NCBI GenBank assembly: GCA_016785225.1
Contig: JAFBJZ010000670.1
Location: 248,001 to 312,000 of the forward strand
Reading direction: 5' to 3'
Source of the DNA: Psettodes erumei
Taxonomy: Eukaryota; Chordata; Actinopteri; Pleuronectiformes; Psettodidae
Length of the DNA: 64,000 nt
Both the position numbers and the translations under genes were made by a program. The notes below the pieces were generated by a model, which saw only the letters and a list, made by a program, of their open reading frames with translations, was not told the DNA's origin and made no database searches. This document shows positions 36,741 to 50,100 of the stretch, piece after piece; the stretch's first letter is position 1, and each line of letters begins with the position of its first letter.

Positions 36741-38044
36741 CCTGTTGTGAACCTGAAATGACCCACCTGAGCGGAACAGGAAGACAGGAAGGCTAGCCTG
36801 TGGGTTGGTGAATTGATTAACCTTATTTATCACAGTGACGAATCAATTATTTACTTTACAGTTACTGAGAGACAAACAGATACGTAGATAGATAGATTAT
36901 AATAGAGAAGAATGACACAGGGACATACTGCATACAGCATTTTATGGTCAAACGTTGTTTTTAGTTTGATACGTCATTCAACATAGAAAAGAGAGTTTTT
37001 CAACAGTGGAAGGAACAATTTCGTAGAAGAAAAGATATTGAGGGTAGATAGCTGAGAACAAACTTGAAATCGACGCATATTCGATTCATGTTTTTTCAGC
37101 TGACTGTAACTAGGGGAGCTGGGTTTTTATGCTGATGCATATTTCGACATGAACATGAAAATACTGACACTTGGTTTAACTGTCTTTTTTTGTTGTCATT
37201 ATCTCACAGCATGGTTATAAATGCCTGGATGTGTTATAAGTCCCATTCTTGCTGTGCTTATTTAGTCCACAGGAATTTCCCCACATGCAGCTGTAGTACA
37301 CTCCCCAAATGTGACGAAAAAATGAAACCCTCCTTTATGACTATTCGACTCAATCCTTGATAAGCAGGTCATTTGTAATCTGGTGTTAGAATAAGAACAT
37401 GGTGCTTTAATGTTGCAGTTACAAAGAAGATAAAAACAGTAAAACAAAAACAAAAAAATCAAACGTATCAATTGAGTTGGGTCTTTGGCTGAACTACAAT
37501 ATCCAGCATGGTTTTTCACGCCGACACCTTTAAAATTATGCAAAGGCCTAATATATGAATGGACTTGATGACTGTCAAAGAGCAGGTACCAAACCGAACT
37601 GCTGTGATGGGACAGTGAACGGTCACACTCCACCATATTGCTTCATCAAAAATACTGACCACATTAATGATCATATCCATGAAGGCCACCAGAATATGGG
37701 GAAAGCAAAACAAAAAAGATCCATTCAGTTCAAAGGCTCCTAATTTGGCTCATACAAACGCTTACATTTGAGCAACAGTATTTCCGCACATCATGACAAC
37801 AATAACAGTCTTGAGATGAACCTGCACAGCCCCTCTCCGTTCAAAACTGCATGCAGGGATTTCACAGCACTGCACTTGTGTGTTACTGAGGTAATTGCCT
37901 CATATGGCCTTCTTTCTCAGGCTGGGAAGGCAGGCTTCAATTCACATAAATAGGATTATGCTGTGAAAACAGCCTCCTTGTTAAGAACCCAGAGGCTCAT
38001 ACAATGCTTGTCTGGAAAAAAAAAGGATTCAGTGGGGTAGCAGG
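36741..38044. other. Intergenic spacer between chmp6 and ttyh2, including the ttyh2 3' UTR
   Basis: No exon recognised. There is a short (TAGA)n-like tract near 36885-36898. An ATTAAA on the minus strand at 37411-37406, about 640 bases past the ttyh2 stop, is the best poly(A) candidate I see. The small + strand frame at 37555-37743 has no recognisable relative. Confidence 0.5.
37406..37411 (-). terminator. ttyh2: Candidate ttyh2 poly(A) signal (ATTAAA)
   Basis: ATTAAA read on the minus strand, about 640 nt downstream of the ttyh2 stop codon. A single hexamer match, so weak evidence. Confidence 0.25.
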
Positions 38045-38125
38045 CTACACCTGGAAGTCCGTCCCAAAGTGTCTTATCTGGGCATCAGTCATAGATAGAT
38101 AGGTGGTCCTCATACTGGGTGAATA
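38045..38125 (-). CDS. ttyh2: ttyh2 exon 14 and stop (residues 509-534)
   Basis: YSPSMRTTYLSMTDAQIRHF then GTDFQV and TAG (38047-38045). The first residue, Tyr509, completes the PPxY motif across the splice junction. TGCAG acceptor. Confidence 0.95.
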   Translation of the reverse strand, partial: YSPSMRTTYLSMTDAQIRHFGTDFQV

Positions 38126-41100
38126 CTGCAAGAAAAATGAGTGAAAAATGTGATTTAGTACATTTGCATTCAACAGTATCATCATGTGACACATGCTGGG
38201 ATCTATCTGAGTTTGTGGAGTGCTTGTTTTGATCATGAGCTGCTCTTTGATGAGGAGGTTGCGGAATCAGGGGATGATATTTCTGGGAGCAGATGGCGAG
38301 CAGATAGAGGGCATCAAATGGGGGGAGGGGAGGTCACAGAATAAGTTACACAAACCTTGCAAAAGGTCATTGGTCGCACAACTGATGTTATGAATGGAAT
38401 TTTATGAGTATGAGTATGAATATGTGTGTGTGAGTGTGTGGTGGGGGTTGCTAAATCAGGAAGATGTTAGACAACTGAAAAAACTTACGGTTTTTAAAGG
38501 TCTGAGTCGAAGGATAAAGATAAAAAGCATTAGTTAGAAACCACTGATTCATATTCTGCAGACAGATACCTAATTGAAAAACTGATAAGCGAAAACCCCA
38601 AGAAAAATGTAGTGTGGAGTTGATTCACACACAAAAAAACTACACAGGAAAAAAAACATAATTTTCTTTGTAGATTCACACACTGCAGCATTGTTAATTT
38701 GCTGCAAATAGCTTTTTCAAAGTTTCAGGCATCTGTTACTCAAAAAAACCCCAACATTCCTGTGACTGTTAGAAATGTGTCTCACAGAGGCAGTGTAAAA
38801 TTTTAAACAATGGTCGACATCCTCTCTCCCCGTCTGGCTCTCTCTCTCTCCAAAGGTGTTTCAAGTCTTTGGTTTGCTGTGAATGCAGCTCATGCACTGA
38901 GTCAGCCATGCAAACAGAAAACTTAATGGAAGAGAAACTTTGCCTACAAGAAACTTTAACAGTGGATTTACCAGTATTATCTATTATTTAGCCTTCAGCT
39001 CCTGAGTAACAGCACATGCTTACAGACTATGAGCTCTGCCGAAAAGAGACACCTGATGTGTGAACGAGCAGGCAGCAGCGCCGCCTTCCTTCTTTAACCA
39101 GCTCATTTTAAACTTCTATAAATTTATTTATTTATTGGTCTCGACTAACCAACAGAAAAGAAAACGTCGAGAAGGACATGAGCATACGCTTCGAGCTAAG
39201 CAGTTAGAGTGTCTGCATACAGACACGGCGCTAAAAAGTGACTGCACTTGAGACAATGACCAGCAGAGAGCAGTCTGTCATCGCTTGCAGAGCAACAGAA
39301 CTCTCCTCATTAAATGCTGTCAGTGTGAAGTGGTGCACGTTGGAAATGCGTTGCGTTCACAGTGCTGCTGTGCATGCTCTCTGTTAGTGCTGCGGCGGGG
39401 GATGAAGGTCAGTGGTGCCCTCATCGTCATCACACGAGGGACACTAGAGCCCCATAGGGCCAACGCACCGAGGGAGGTGGGGATCCTCTCCCTATCAGCG
39501 GCACGTTCTCATATCGAGGGCTTCCTCCAAACAGCATGGACTGGTTCCTGGCGGCAGACAGGGAAGGAAGGAAAGGCGTTAAGAGATGAAACACTTCAAA
39601 TACAAACAGACTGTCATAATTTATTTATCTTACATGTATTCAGGGGGCGGTATGGCATTAGAAGCAGATTGTGGAGGTGGATGGAGGCTGGCCTGGCTGC
39701 CAAGGCTGCTCGTGTAGCTACAGAAACTGTGGATGTTGGACCTTCTGGGATTGTAGGACATCCTCCGTGCTTGAGGGTTGAATGGGTCCTCCTCATCTAT
39801 GTCATCATACTCTTTGTCCCTGGACGAAAGTGGCACGCGCGCACACAACACAGACAAAGGCACAAAGGTAGAGCGCATGTGTAAACACTTTGCAGGAGTG
39901 CACGGCGGGCAGCATGTAATAGGATAAGGGGGTCACTCGGTGCTGACCTGCTGCCCATTAGTGTCCACACACGCAATATCGCGAGCAGCATGGCAGAGAG
40001 AGCGCAGGCAGCCAGCAGAGAAAACAAAGAGAGGTAGAGGAGCCCTTCCACCCCATCGTAGCACACACCCATTAGGGCATCCAGGTAGTCCTAGACAGAT
40101 AAAGATATATATAGTACAGTAAGGGTCCAGTGAAAGTATTACATTTCACAAATCAAGGTTCTACTTTCAGATAAAACATCAGTGTGCTGCATGAGGAGAT
40201 CTGTTCTTGGAAACCCACAGAGATTAAATCCTTAAACTTCAGTTTCAAAAATGACAGAATGAAAGATCAGAATTCCATGAACTATGTCTGATGACGAATT
40301 GAAAGTTTGTCTGTTTTCTTTTTTACACAGACTTACACAGAGATGCATAAAACAGGCTTTATACATAACATAATGTTGTCTTTTCATGCCCAGACCCTCA
40401 TGTTACTGATGACACGCATGCTGCCACACATTCTTCGTTTACTTTGCTTATTATATCTGGATGATCAATAACAAGTTCTCGGAGCAGTCTTTGACAGTGA
40501 CATTCGCACAGTTGTGTCATCACTAAGAATTATCTGTGTATTAATTGAAGAGAAAGTATTAAATAATTGAACACCCCCCCAACACTCACACACGTGCACA
40601 GCCCCCACCTTCCACCTAACCTTTTCTCACACCTGCATGTCGCACAAAAACACTCATTTTTTGCACTGAGATGTCTTATTTCCTTTACCAGATAAAACGC
40701 TGACAATCTGAAACCTGCAAAATTACGTTTGACTTTGAATTCGGAAAAGAAACGGGGGCGGTGAATAGAGCCTGTCTGGCAGATACAGAGTGTTGCTGAC
40801 AACTGGAAAGGTGTGTATAAACATGTCAGCGTATGAGAAGTACATAAAGATAGGGTTAGGCATCAGTCAAGTTGGTCCTCTAAGCGGCTTTGAGCTATGC
40901 TACGATGGAGTCCTATTAAAAAGCATCCTGGTTGGAATCTGACCTTACCTTATGTAGCCCCCGGCAGTCAAGCAAGGCTGTTAGCTGGTGTAGACTGAAC
41001 TCAGTGGAGTTCAATAGTCGCTGGATCCCCAAAAGGTCTCTCTGTATAACAAGGTAAAAAAAAAATGGGAAAGAATGATAGACGCCTCTCTACCGTCTGG

Positions 41101-44100
41101 TGTAATAGTCTGTCAGCCAGCCACTTACCTCAGCAGTGGGAAAGACGGGCACCGAGAACTGCAGCAGGCCCTGGATCTGGATTTGCATGGTGGTCAGGGA
41201 ACGCTGGCAGATTGTCAAAGACTGTGCACACATAATCGCCCACCGCCAACATCACAAGCATCAGACATCCACCGCAGACAATGAGAGGATCGTATTAAGG
41301 GGAGCATTGTTTGGGAACAGCGGGTCAGCAAGTAATTTGGTGTTAAGTAAGGTTTTGTAATGCGCTTTAAAGGAGAGGACATTTTTTTTTACCCCCAGAC
41401 AGATAGGCCCAGATTATCCTTTGCCACCAACCGCCTCACCCACCAATCACTGTCCCCCCTCCCATTCCTACCACTCGATCTCAAGCGCAAACAAAAGAGC
41501 AATATTTAAATCAACCGGGCCATCAGAAAAGAGATCATCCCTACCAATTTAACAAGCATCATTTTAATCCCTAAATGGATACTGTGACGATAACTAAGCG
41601 TGTGGGTTTTTAATAATTATTGGTCATGGATTTAGCTCAATAGACCCCGAATAGATGCAGAATTGCTCGTGTAATAACCCCCATCACAAAAAATAATGTA
41701 ATACGTGAGAAATAGTGGGGTCGCACCAGCTTAACTCCCCCTTAATGGGTTTAAGTGCGCAAAGTGCACAAAGGCATCAACTTCACGCTGGGTTCAGTTT
41801 TAGATTAGGTGATCATGGAAGCTGATTTCACAGTCTTGTTCCTGACTTTGTTTACCACTCGCCGCCCAACATTACCATCTCACCTAGTCATTTACAGCAA
41901 GACTTTAACTCTTAATGCCTAATGCCTCTTTCAAAAATTTTAACCAAAGATTACGGCTCCATCACTGCATTTGCAAACAACAACTGAGTTTGGCCCCATT
42001 TCTGAGCAGCAACTCTAACACTAAAAAATGTTTGCGAGGCCTACACTCACGCACGTCTGTGCGTGAGAGCTCTGTCATTTCTACAGTTTATCACTTTATG
42101 TAATTCAATTATTATTATTGAGGGCTCATTTTTCAGAACAGCCTATTAAGGCCCAATAATGATCGAGCTGCCTGGCGTCTAACAAAGAAAAACTCATTTC
42201 AAAATAGCCACGCGTTTCCCAGAGTGTGGCTCTCGGTAAACAACTACATGTATAAGGGCACAGCGGAGACTTTGGACGTGTAGTCAATACCTGTTGGAAT
42301 GGGTTCGGTAGATTCGGACTGCAGAACAAATAATAGTGTGCAACGTCTGGAGGGGCGAGAGAAGTAGGGAGAGAGGGAGACAGTGAGGGGGAATTCACAT
42401 TGTATCGGAATGTTCCGTAACGCGTGTGATATTTGTGTACCTTTGTTTGTAGACATAAATTACCTGCACTGAGGAAATCCCTGGTTTGGTTCACAATGAA
42501 CTTGTCTGGAGACACACAAAAGTCACTGGTGCCCTGCAGGAAAAACGACGACAACGCCACGTTTGTACAATGGATGCAAGACCAAAAGTAGTGCAGCATT
42601 TATTCAAGCCGTCAGCCAGATCTAATTTCTTGTTCTGCGACGGAGCAAAACTGATTTTTTCCACTGGGCGGTTATTGACAATCGCTCAGCAACACAAACT
42701 GCTTTACAACATTTTTATCACCCGGACAGGGTGAGCCCTTGAAAACAAAAGTATTCACACAAATAGCCACACATACTGTACAACTCGTCTACTGCAGTGA
42801 AGCAGCATGCACGCACTCAACGCACACTCCTCCCCATAGACATACCGCACCGAAACACACACATTCATCAAAACAAGCATGCAGAAAAATGTTTGGTATG
42901 TCGGTACAAAAACTCAGGCTTTATTGACCATGTTAAGCGTGTTGTGCTTGGCTGACCATGGCCAAAATGTACGAAACATTTTCACGCTCTCAAATTGATC
43001 CGCGGAGAGCTGCTAATGTGCATGTGTAAACAGCTAGGGGTCAAGAACACACAACCTCTGTGCACTTGGCTCTCCCCAGAACATAAAAAAGATGACGATT
43101 AAAAAAAGAAAAAAGGGCAACTAACAAAAACAAGCTTAGAAATCTTTCAAGCGTATGTTTAATTCACAGTTACAGGCTACTGTTGAAGACGGTAGAATTC
43201 AAAGGGATGGAGAATTCCGTTGTGTTCCAGAATCAAACACCAAAGCCACACGCCTTTTATTCTTAATGAATGTCTTGTGTCCGCTGCTTTTCATGTCAGC
43301 CCCAATCAGAGAGTCTCCTTCCACAGCCTGTCACTGTAAAGCTCAGCTCAGGAGGACTTGACAGCGAGCTAACTTGCTTCTGACAAACCGATGACACGCT
43401 ACAGTATGCGCCGAAATCAAATACACGGGTTTATATGACTTTAAAGCACGCACAAGGCGCCCGCGTTGGCCTACTTCGCCTTCATGTCTTTTTTTTCCCG
43501 CAGTGAGATTCACACTTCTCCCAACTTCCTTTCAGATTGTCAACACACCTCTGAACTCCACTGCGTTTGCATTTGTTCTCGGCAAAAAGCTGCACGCCGA
43601 CATGTCGACACCGCTGCTGGATGTTGCCCTTCATCTCTATCTCATTATACTAGCAGGGACATTTTGTTTATGCCGCGTCTCATCAAATATGCATAAATTT
43701 ATGAGCATTTTCTAGGACACCGCCATCATCTGACTTTCTTCCAGGATGCTCTTTTTTTCTCTTTTTTGCACCATGCAGATTTGGGTAATGATGTACAGGT
43801 GCATCAAGTTGACTTGCTCCTTTTGGATGGTGTCCCACATTTAAATTGTATTACTGAGGACTGTGCTCTTTGATAATCCACTTCTGCGCGAGGGACGAGC
43901 CTACCTATTAATAACTATTCCTGACTATTCTGGATAAGATGGCTGGAGAGGTCAGAGGTTTTAATGCAGGGTCACGTGCCAGTGGGTCGAGACAAGCCAC
44001 AGGCGCAGTCCAAGATATTGGTAATCTGGCTTTAAAACGGAAGATAAGATCATAAAGCAACTCAACAGATGTCTGCATTTCACACCCACGCAGTTAATTT

Positions 44101-47100
44101 CAGGTTCAAAACAGCTGCCCCCTCCCCATCCAATTTCATCTTCATTCTGTCCTCCCCCTGCCTCACTTAAAACAGCCGTCCAGATGCCAAATCCCGTGGG
44201 ATAATCCCCAGATGCTGGGTCGCTTGCTCTGCAGGAGGCAAGAAAGATCCAGGAGCAGGAGACAGGAATAAAAGAAGGCCTGGAAGCAAGGGGTTGCTCC
44301 GTGTCCCCCAGACAGTGTCCCTGATATGAGTGCCATTAAAAACACACTAAGCCCAGATGCGCTGAACACATGTTGTACAGGCACGAAGGGAGGAGAATCT
44401 GGCGGAGAGAAGGAGGACTGAAAGTGAAGCATGGCAAAAGGAGGGACTCCGAAGGAAGCAGAGCTAGTAATAAATACTAGAAACAGCTTGGTTTACTGTG
44501 CCAGGGCAAAGGGTTGATTAACCTAAAAAGCCAGGGACTTGTAATCAGCTTTACCGCATGATTGACCACAGAGAAGCGCCTGCTGTAAAGTAAACAAACA
44601 CTTTGTAAGCAGGAGAGATATCCAAGAACATATTGACAGTAATACCCTCGGGAGTAACTGCGTGAGGTGGGAAGCTAAATACAAGAACCACCGCCATCCA
44701 ACAAGATAACTAATAGGTCCTGGCGCTTGCATCATGAAGTTCTAGTCTGGTTCTCTTTGAGTCGTCTAGCTTTACTGAACCCAACATCCGTCATCCTAAA
44801 TAACTTGTATCAGGCAGGTGGTTGTCAACAGGCTCTAAAAGAGGCCGAGTTGTTAATTTTTTTGTTTTTTTTCCCCCGATGATAATACGAAAATTTAATT
44901 AACACAAAAAATGTATGATAAATGGCTTTGGAGAGGAGAAGAAACGTTGATGTCTAATGTAGATTTGACAGAAATGTTGCATTTTTACAGTCTTGGGAAA
45001 CATTTAACAGTCTGTGGAGTGTTTGTCTTACAGGAAACAATGGGTGGCATAGATTCTTATGTCTTCTGCTGCAGTAATGGAATAGGAATGGAAAAGCATC
45101 AGTGCTGTCCATCCTGCCATGAATAAAGAAATCTCTGCGCGGTAAAAATGCAGATACAATACTCGTCACTATGTAGCGCTTTAATTTGGTAAGCTCTCCC
45201 TCTCCTTTGTTTAGCTCTGTTTCAAAACCAGAGTGGACACATGGAGTGCTTGGAACAGAACAAGTGATCTGTAAAGATATCTGTCGCTCCATTGCAAACT
45301 CTCTTGTCGATGGCAGGATCGTGTGGGAATGACAATCCAGTTTTACCGGGGATCCGATTGGCGAGTAGTGCAGGTGGCGCACAGGTTTTGATCTGATTCT
45401 CTGAAGCTGGCTGTGCAGCATAGGCCACCATGGTGAGCTACCCTGGTTGAAAGTGAGTCAGCTTCATTATACCAAAAAAAAAGAAAAGAAAAAAAAGTGA
45501 CAAATGTGACAAGATTAAATAAATAAATAATTAAAAAAAAGACACTGTCTTCTCACCACAGCTGTAGCGGTGCCCGCTCCCAGTGAGGCCCAGCTCAAGA
45601 TCAGAGACAGCATTACAAAAGCCATGATCCTGGAGGAAAACAACAAATGGGAGGTGACAGGGAGATACAGATAAAGACGCATGGGGAGAAGTAGATGTAC
45701 CACTTTGTCTTTGTACTAGTGATCCTTGGCCCTTTTTCACCCAGTTAATTTGATTTATTCTTCTCGGCTCCTGCTCGGGAATTGTTCTCCTTCTGCCCGA
45801 CGACAGCGATCCGACTCATACTTTGTACGGGTGCATCACAGATTAGATGATACAGCTGAAAATTCCCTTTATTACGGAGTGATGTGAAGTTACATTAACT
45901 CATGACTCTTTGCGGAATTCATTTGTTAGTTCTCGGCTCAAAAAAAGAGAAAAGCTGTTCTACTCAGAAATAAGTTTGATTGAAGCGAAAGAATTGTTCA
46001 ACAGAGGTCTCCCAAGGTCACAGCGAAAGATAATGCTGCTGGAAGTCTGAAGACTTTCCATCCCTGTCCTTTGTCATTGCTGCTCTGCTGGATTCCCCCC
46101 ACAACGTTTTAATTGGCTGCGCATTCTGTCCGCCGCGGATGTATTAGCTGTCAATCCCTGTGCAGACTCACTGTCAGTCAAAAGCTGCCACATGCTTTGG
46201 TTTGTAGACGTTTTGCTTGCTCTGGTGCCTTTTGTCTAAAAGGAGTGATGAGTTCAACATGGTCATAAGGCTGCCGGGCTGGTTGATTGAAAAAAAAAAA
46301 ACAAAAAGACAAAAATCTCCCCACTATTAAACACAATTTCTTAGTGACCACTGGCAGAAGCTAAAGAAAGCGCCGTGAGCAAGAGGGAGCTAAAACTGAG
46401 TGCCCCCCCGATAGATACTTAAAAAGGCTGCAGAGGGCTCTGCTTCTCAACTCACTCCTCAGACCTTCTTGAAAGCAACAATAAATGGCCTGAGAGCACT
46501 TAATAATTAGTTAAGAGAGCAGGCTCATCCTGCTCCAGCGATCAATAGGCATTAGTCAGATCCATCACAGGAGGGATGGGAGGAGAGATACTGAGCGGCA
46601 TCTGCTAACACTGACACGTAGGCTGCACTAAATAGGGCAAATAGGATGGGAAGTCTGGACCCTGGATGTGCTTGTCAGATATCCTTGTGGGTTTAAATGT
46701 TGGTTTAAATTACTGGTCGCAATTTACTTAAATGAAACATGCCCCCTCCCTCTTCTTTCTATTTCTATTTCTTTCAGAGCTTTGGAAGCTAAACTTCTCT
46801 TTATCTTGTTTAGAGAGGAAATTAAAGTGGTTTTGAATTCAGCCATCTAGTGGCTTTGATTAGGAGTAAATTGGAGCCTGATGCTCCATCGCTACCCTGA
46901 ATTGTATGTGGGGGAAAACAAGTCATTGAGGAGATGGGGAAAAAAGGCAGCGCCACTGTCTGTGTTATTTGAGGATGTAATGCTATCATTGCTGCTGTTA
47001 ATGGAGTGACCTATATGGTGCCGGAGAGGCTGACTGCTGCCCTGTCTGTCTGCGGTCTGATCTAAGCAGAGGCGTGTGAGAACAGAGACGGACTTCCAAA

Positions 47101-50100
47101 AAAAACCCTCAACATTAAGGCCTCAGAAACAAATACCTCCACGCGCACACGCCCGGATACATACGTCATGAGCAGCCATCGAGACTGCCTGGCCATCCCC
47201 AAGCACAATGCCAAGCAGATGACCAGATCTAGGATCAGCAGCAGCAGATAGGTCAGCCATCTGTAAGACAGGAAGACGAAGTATCAGCGTAACAACTCTG
47301 ATTGATCACTTTCGCGTGCAGGCGGCATACTTTATGCACAAGTACAAGCCCCAGGAAGTGCCGGGCCTGACATATGTTCAGGACCGAACGCGTGGGATCC
47401 ATGGGTGCCGTATAACAGCATTCTTGTCTCCTTGTTAGGGCCCATCTGTTTCAGGTAATTCCCAGCCTGTTGCCTTAATAATTCAACACCACAAACCCAT
47501 AGGCATTAATTTTTCAAGCTCTGAAAATGCCCTTCACTGGAATGCCCTACTACACTCAGCCCAGGCTTGTGTATGAGCGCAATACATGGGAACTTTTATG
47601 ACTCATTCTGAACTCCCTGAGTCCGAGCTGCATTACAAATTTTACAGCACTGACTAAAATTTAACCTTCAGGATGTCACACAAATGCCAATTCTGAAGAT
47701 ACTGTATGTTAACACTGACTGTCTGTTGCATGGATGCAGTAGAAACAGTAAATAAGTACACTAAGGCCAGTTGAGAATGTAATTTACTCATGTTATATGA
47801 TGATGTCCAGAGGTACTGTAATGGACCCAGAAAATAAAATGGGGGGAAAAAAACACTTCACTTTATCTGCATTAACGGAGCTGTAGAAATGTTTCTCTCA
47901 GCACAGGAACGGGGTGAATTCAGAAAACTGAGCAGGGAAGAGGGGAAATAATATTGGAAACCTGATCAGTCCCCCCCCCCGTTCGAATAACGGTGGGTTG
48001 ACCGTAACATTTACTGTTCATCAATAAACAGGCTCTTCATAGCCCAGTGGCTGCATGAAATCCAATCAAGACCCAGGAGATGGGTGTCAGAATGTAAAAA
48101 GTGGTGACTGCATTCCAAAAGAGGATCTGATCTGGTACAATAAGATGTAAAAAAACCCCAAAACTATGGAGATGTGTATCGGTTTAAGACCGAAGACTTG
48201 AAAATCTAATCCGAATGCGAAAGATCCGATAAAGAAAACAAGGCTTATTTTGTCATTTAAGTTGGTCTTCATACATTATATTATATAAAAACAGTCCATA
48301 CACCTTTCATCTCGCTAAAGACCCATCTCAGAACCCACAAATACATACTGTACATAAAGTATGACTTCGTCTATTATTTCTCCAATATTTTGCAGGCATG
48401 CAGCCATGTCTGTAGGTTGAACACCCACATTTTCTTTGCACCTGTCAAATTTCTTCACACTGCTGGTGCAGTCTACAACTAGAAAGAAGAGGAAGTTCTC
48501 TAAGTCTGCCTATCTTGTTTATAACCAGGGGCTAGGTGACTAATACAAATTTATTCCTGCAGACACGCTGAGATGAGCATCATAAAAAGTAAACAAAGCA
48601 ATAAGCGGTGCTGTTAATCATCTCGCTCCGCGCACCCATATCTATGTAACTTCGGAAGGAAGAGATTAAACGGCGTAAGGCGCAGGACTGACACGTCACG
48701 TTTGCAGTGAAACGTTTCTGTACCGTATGTACTTGGAAACTAGATTTATACCTGACAGAATATGCAGCATAGTCTGACATTAAAAAAAATTGCGATTCAA
48801 CGGACATTCTGTTCAGATTTGTGATTTGTGATTTCGGTGCTATATAAATGAAACTGTCTCCAGTTCGGTGCTTAGCATATTTCAGGATGAAGCTTTATAC
48901 CAAGCAATTTTCTTACACTAAATCTGTAACATTCTGGGACAGACAGGAGTTATGGGATGATGTTTGATGGGATAACATCAACTTCACACTCCTTGAGGAG
49001 TCATGCATTCAAGTAAGCGCTGGTCCCTGATTAACGCCGCGCCTATAATGTTTACCGAAGGAATCCTCTTGCTGCAGGCGTCATACTACCCTAAATCTGT
49101 CTTCCATTCGAGTCAAAATTGCTCTTACAGTGTGAGTCACGAACAGGTTGCGAATTTGAAACTTTATGGCACAACGGCGCTGTGGAGCTTTAAGTGTCAT
49201 GCGCTCCGAGAACAAAACAAGCAGCAGCAGCTCTCGAATTACGATTCACGATTTGGAGCAGCAGCCTTTGGTGCCTCATAAATTAACATTCCCTTCCTGA
49301 ATTATTGCGGGATATTTTATTCATTTGGACGACTTTGTTGTTGATTGAATTTATTATTTCTTCTCTTTTTACTGAATTCAATATCTGGCCTTTTAACACT
49401 TGTTTTTGTTGTTGTTGTTAAAAAGCGTACTTCTAAAAGAGAGAACCGTGTCAAAATAATATCTGCAATCAATATTAGTAGTGGTCTGCGAGAAAGATTG
49501 TTTACGGTATGACAGCCACTCTGCTATGCATTACATTCTGTGAGAGCAATAAGCATTAAGACTCAAACTGCACAGAGGGCAATAATCTCAATTTCAGATT
49601 CCCTTTATTTAGCCATCAAGAAAAAATAAAGCGTTTCCTGTCTGCGTTGCGAAGGGGATATCAATAAAATCCCATCTGGTCGGGATCATTCATGGTCCCA
49701 TTCTGAGCAGCATTTTTACTCCATCCACACAAAGATGAAAAAAAAATGTCATGTCAAACGTCCACAGGGGAGGCGGCCAATCCACCACCTACCTGTAATA
49801 CTCAACAAAGGCTGTTTGGTCGGCAATGGCTGCCAAGTCAGCATTGGCTTTGCTGATGTCTGGCAGAGCAGTCAGCTCGCCGATGACATTGTTCACCATC
49901 AGCTGCATGAAGCGCAGAGCTTGAAGGTAGTCGGTCCTTGCGGCAAAGATCTCGTCCAGCCGCTCAAGGTGCTGCTTGAGTCCGCTTTCCACGTTGCCCA
50001 CGGATCCCGTCACCTAAAAAGTTTGAAGAGAAGGCGAGAGGATGAAAGAAATGGAAAACAGGAATCAGCGGGTAACTGAATAACTGCGTCAGGGAGGTGG

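Noticed and set aside
39285..39884. 199-codon + strand frame
   Set aside because: It runs antisense to ttyh2 exons 12 and 13. Its openness reflects the codon structure of the real exons on the other strand.
42046..42067. 9-bp perfect hairpin in ttyh2 intron 8
   Set aside because: Short GC-rich palindromes of this size are expected by chance in 64 kb, and nothing around it suggests an RNA gene.
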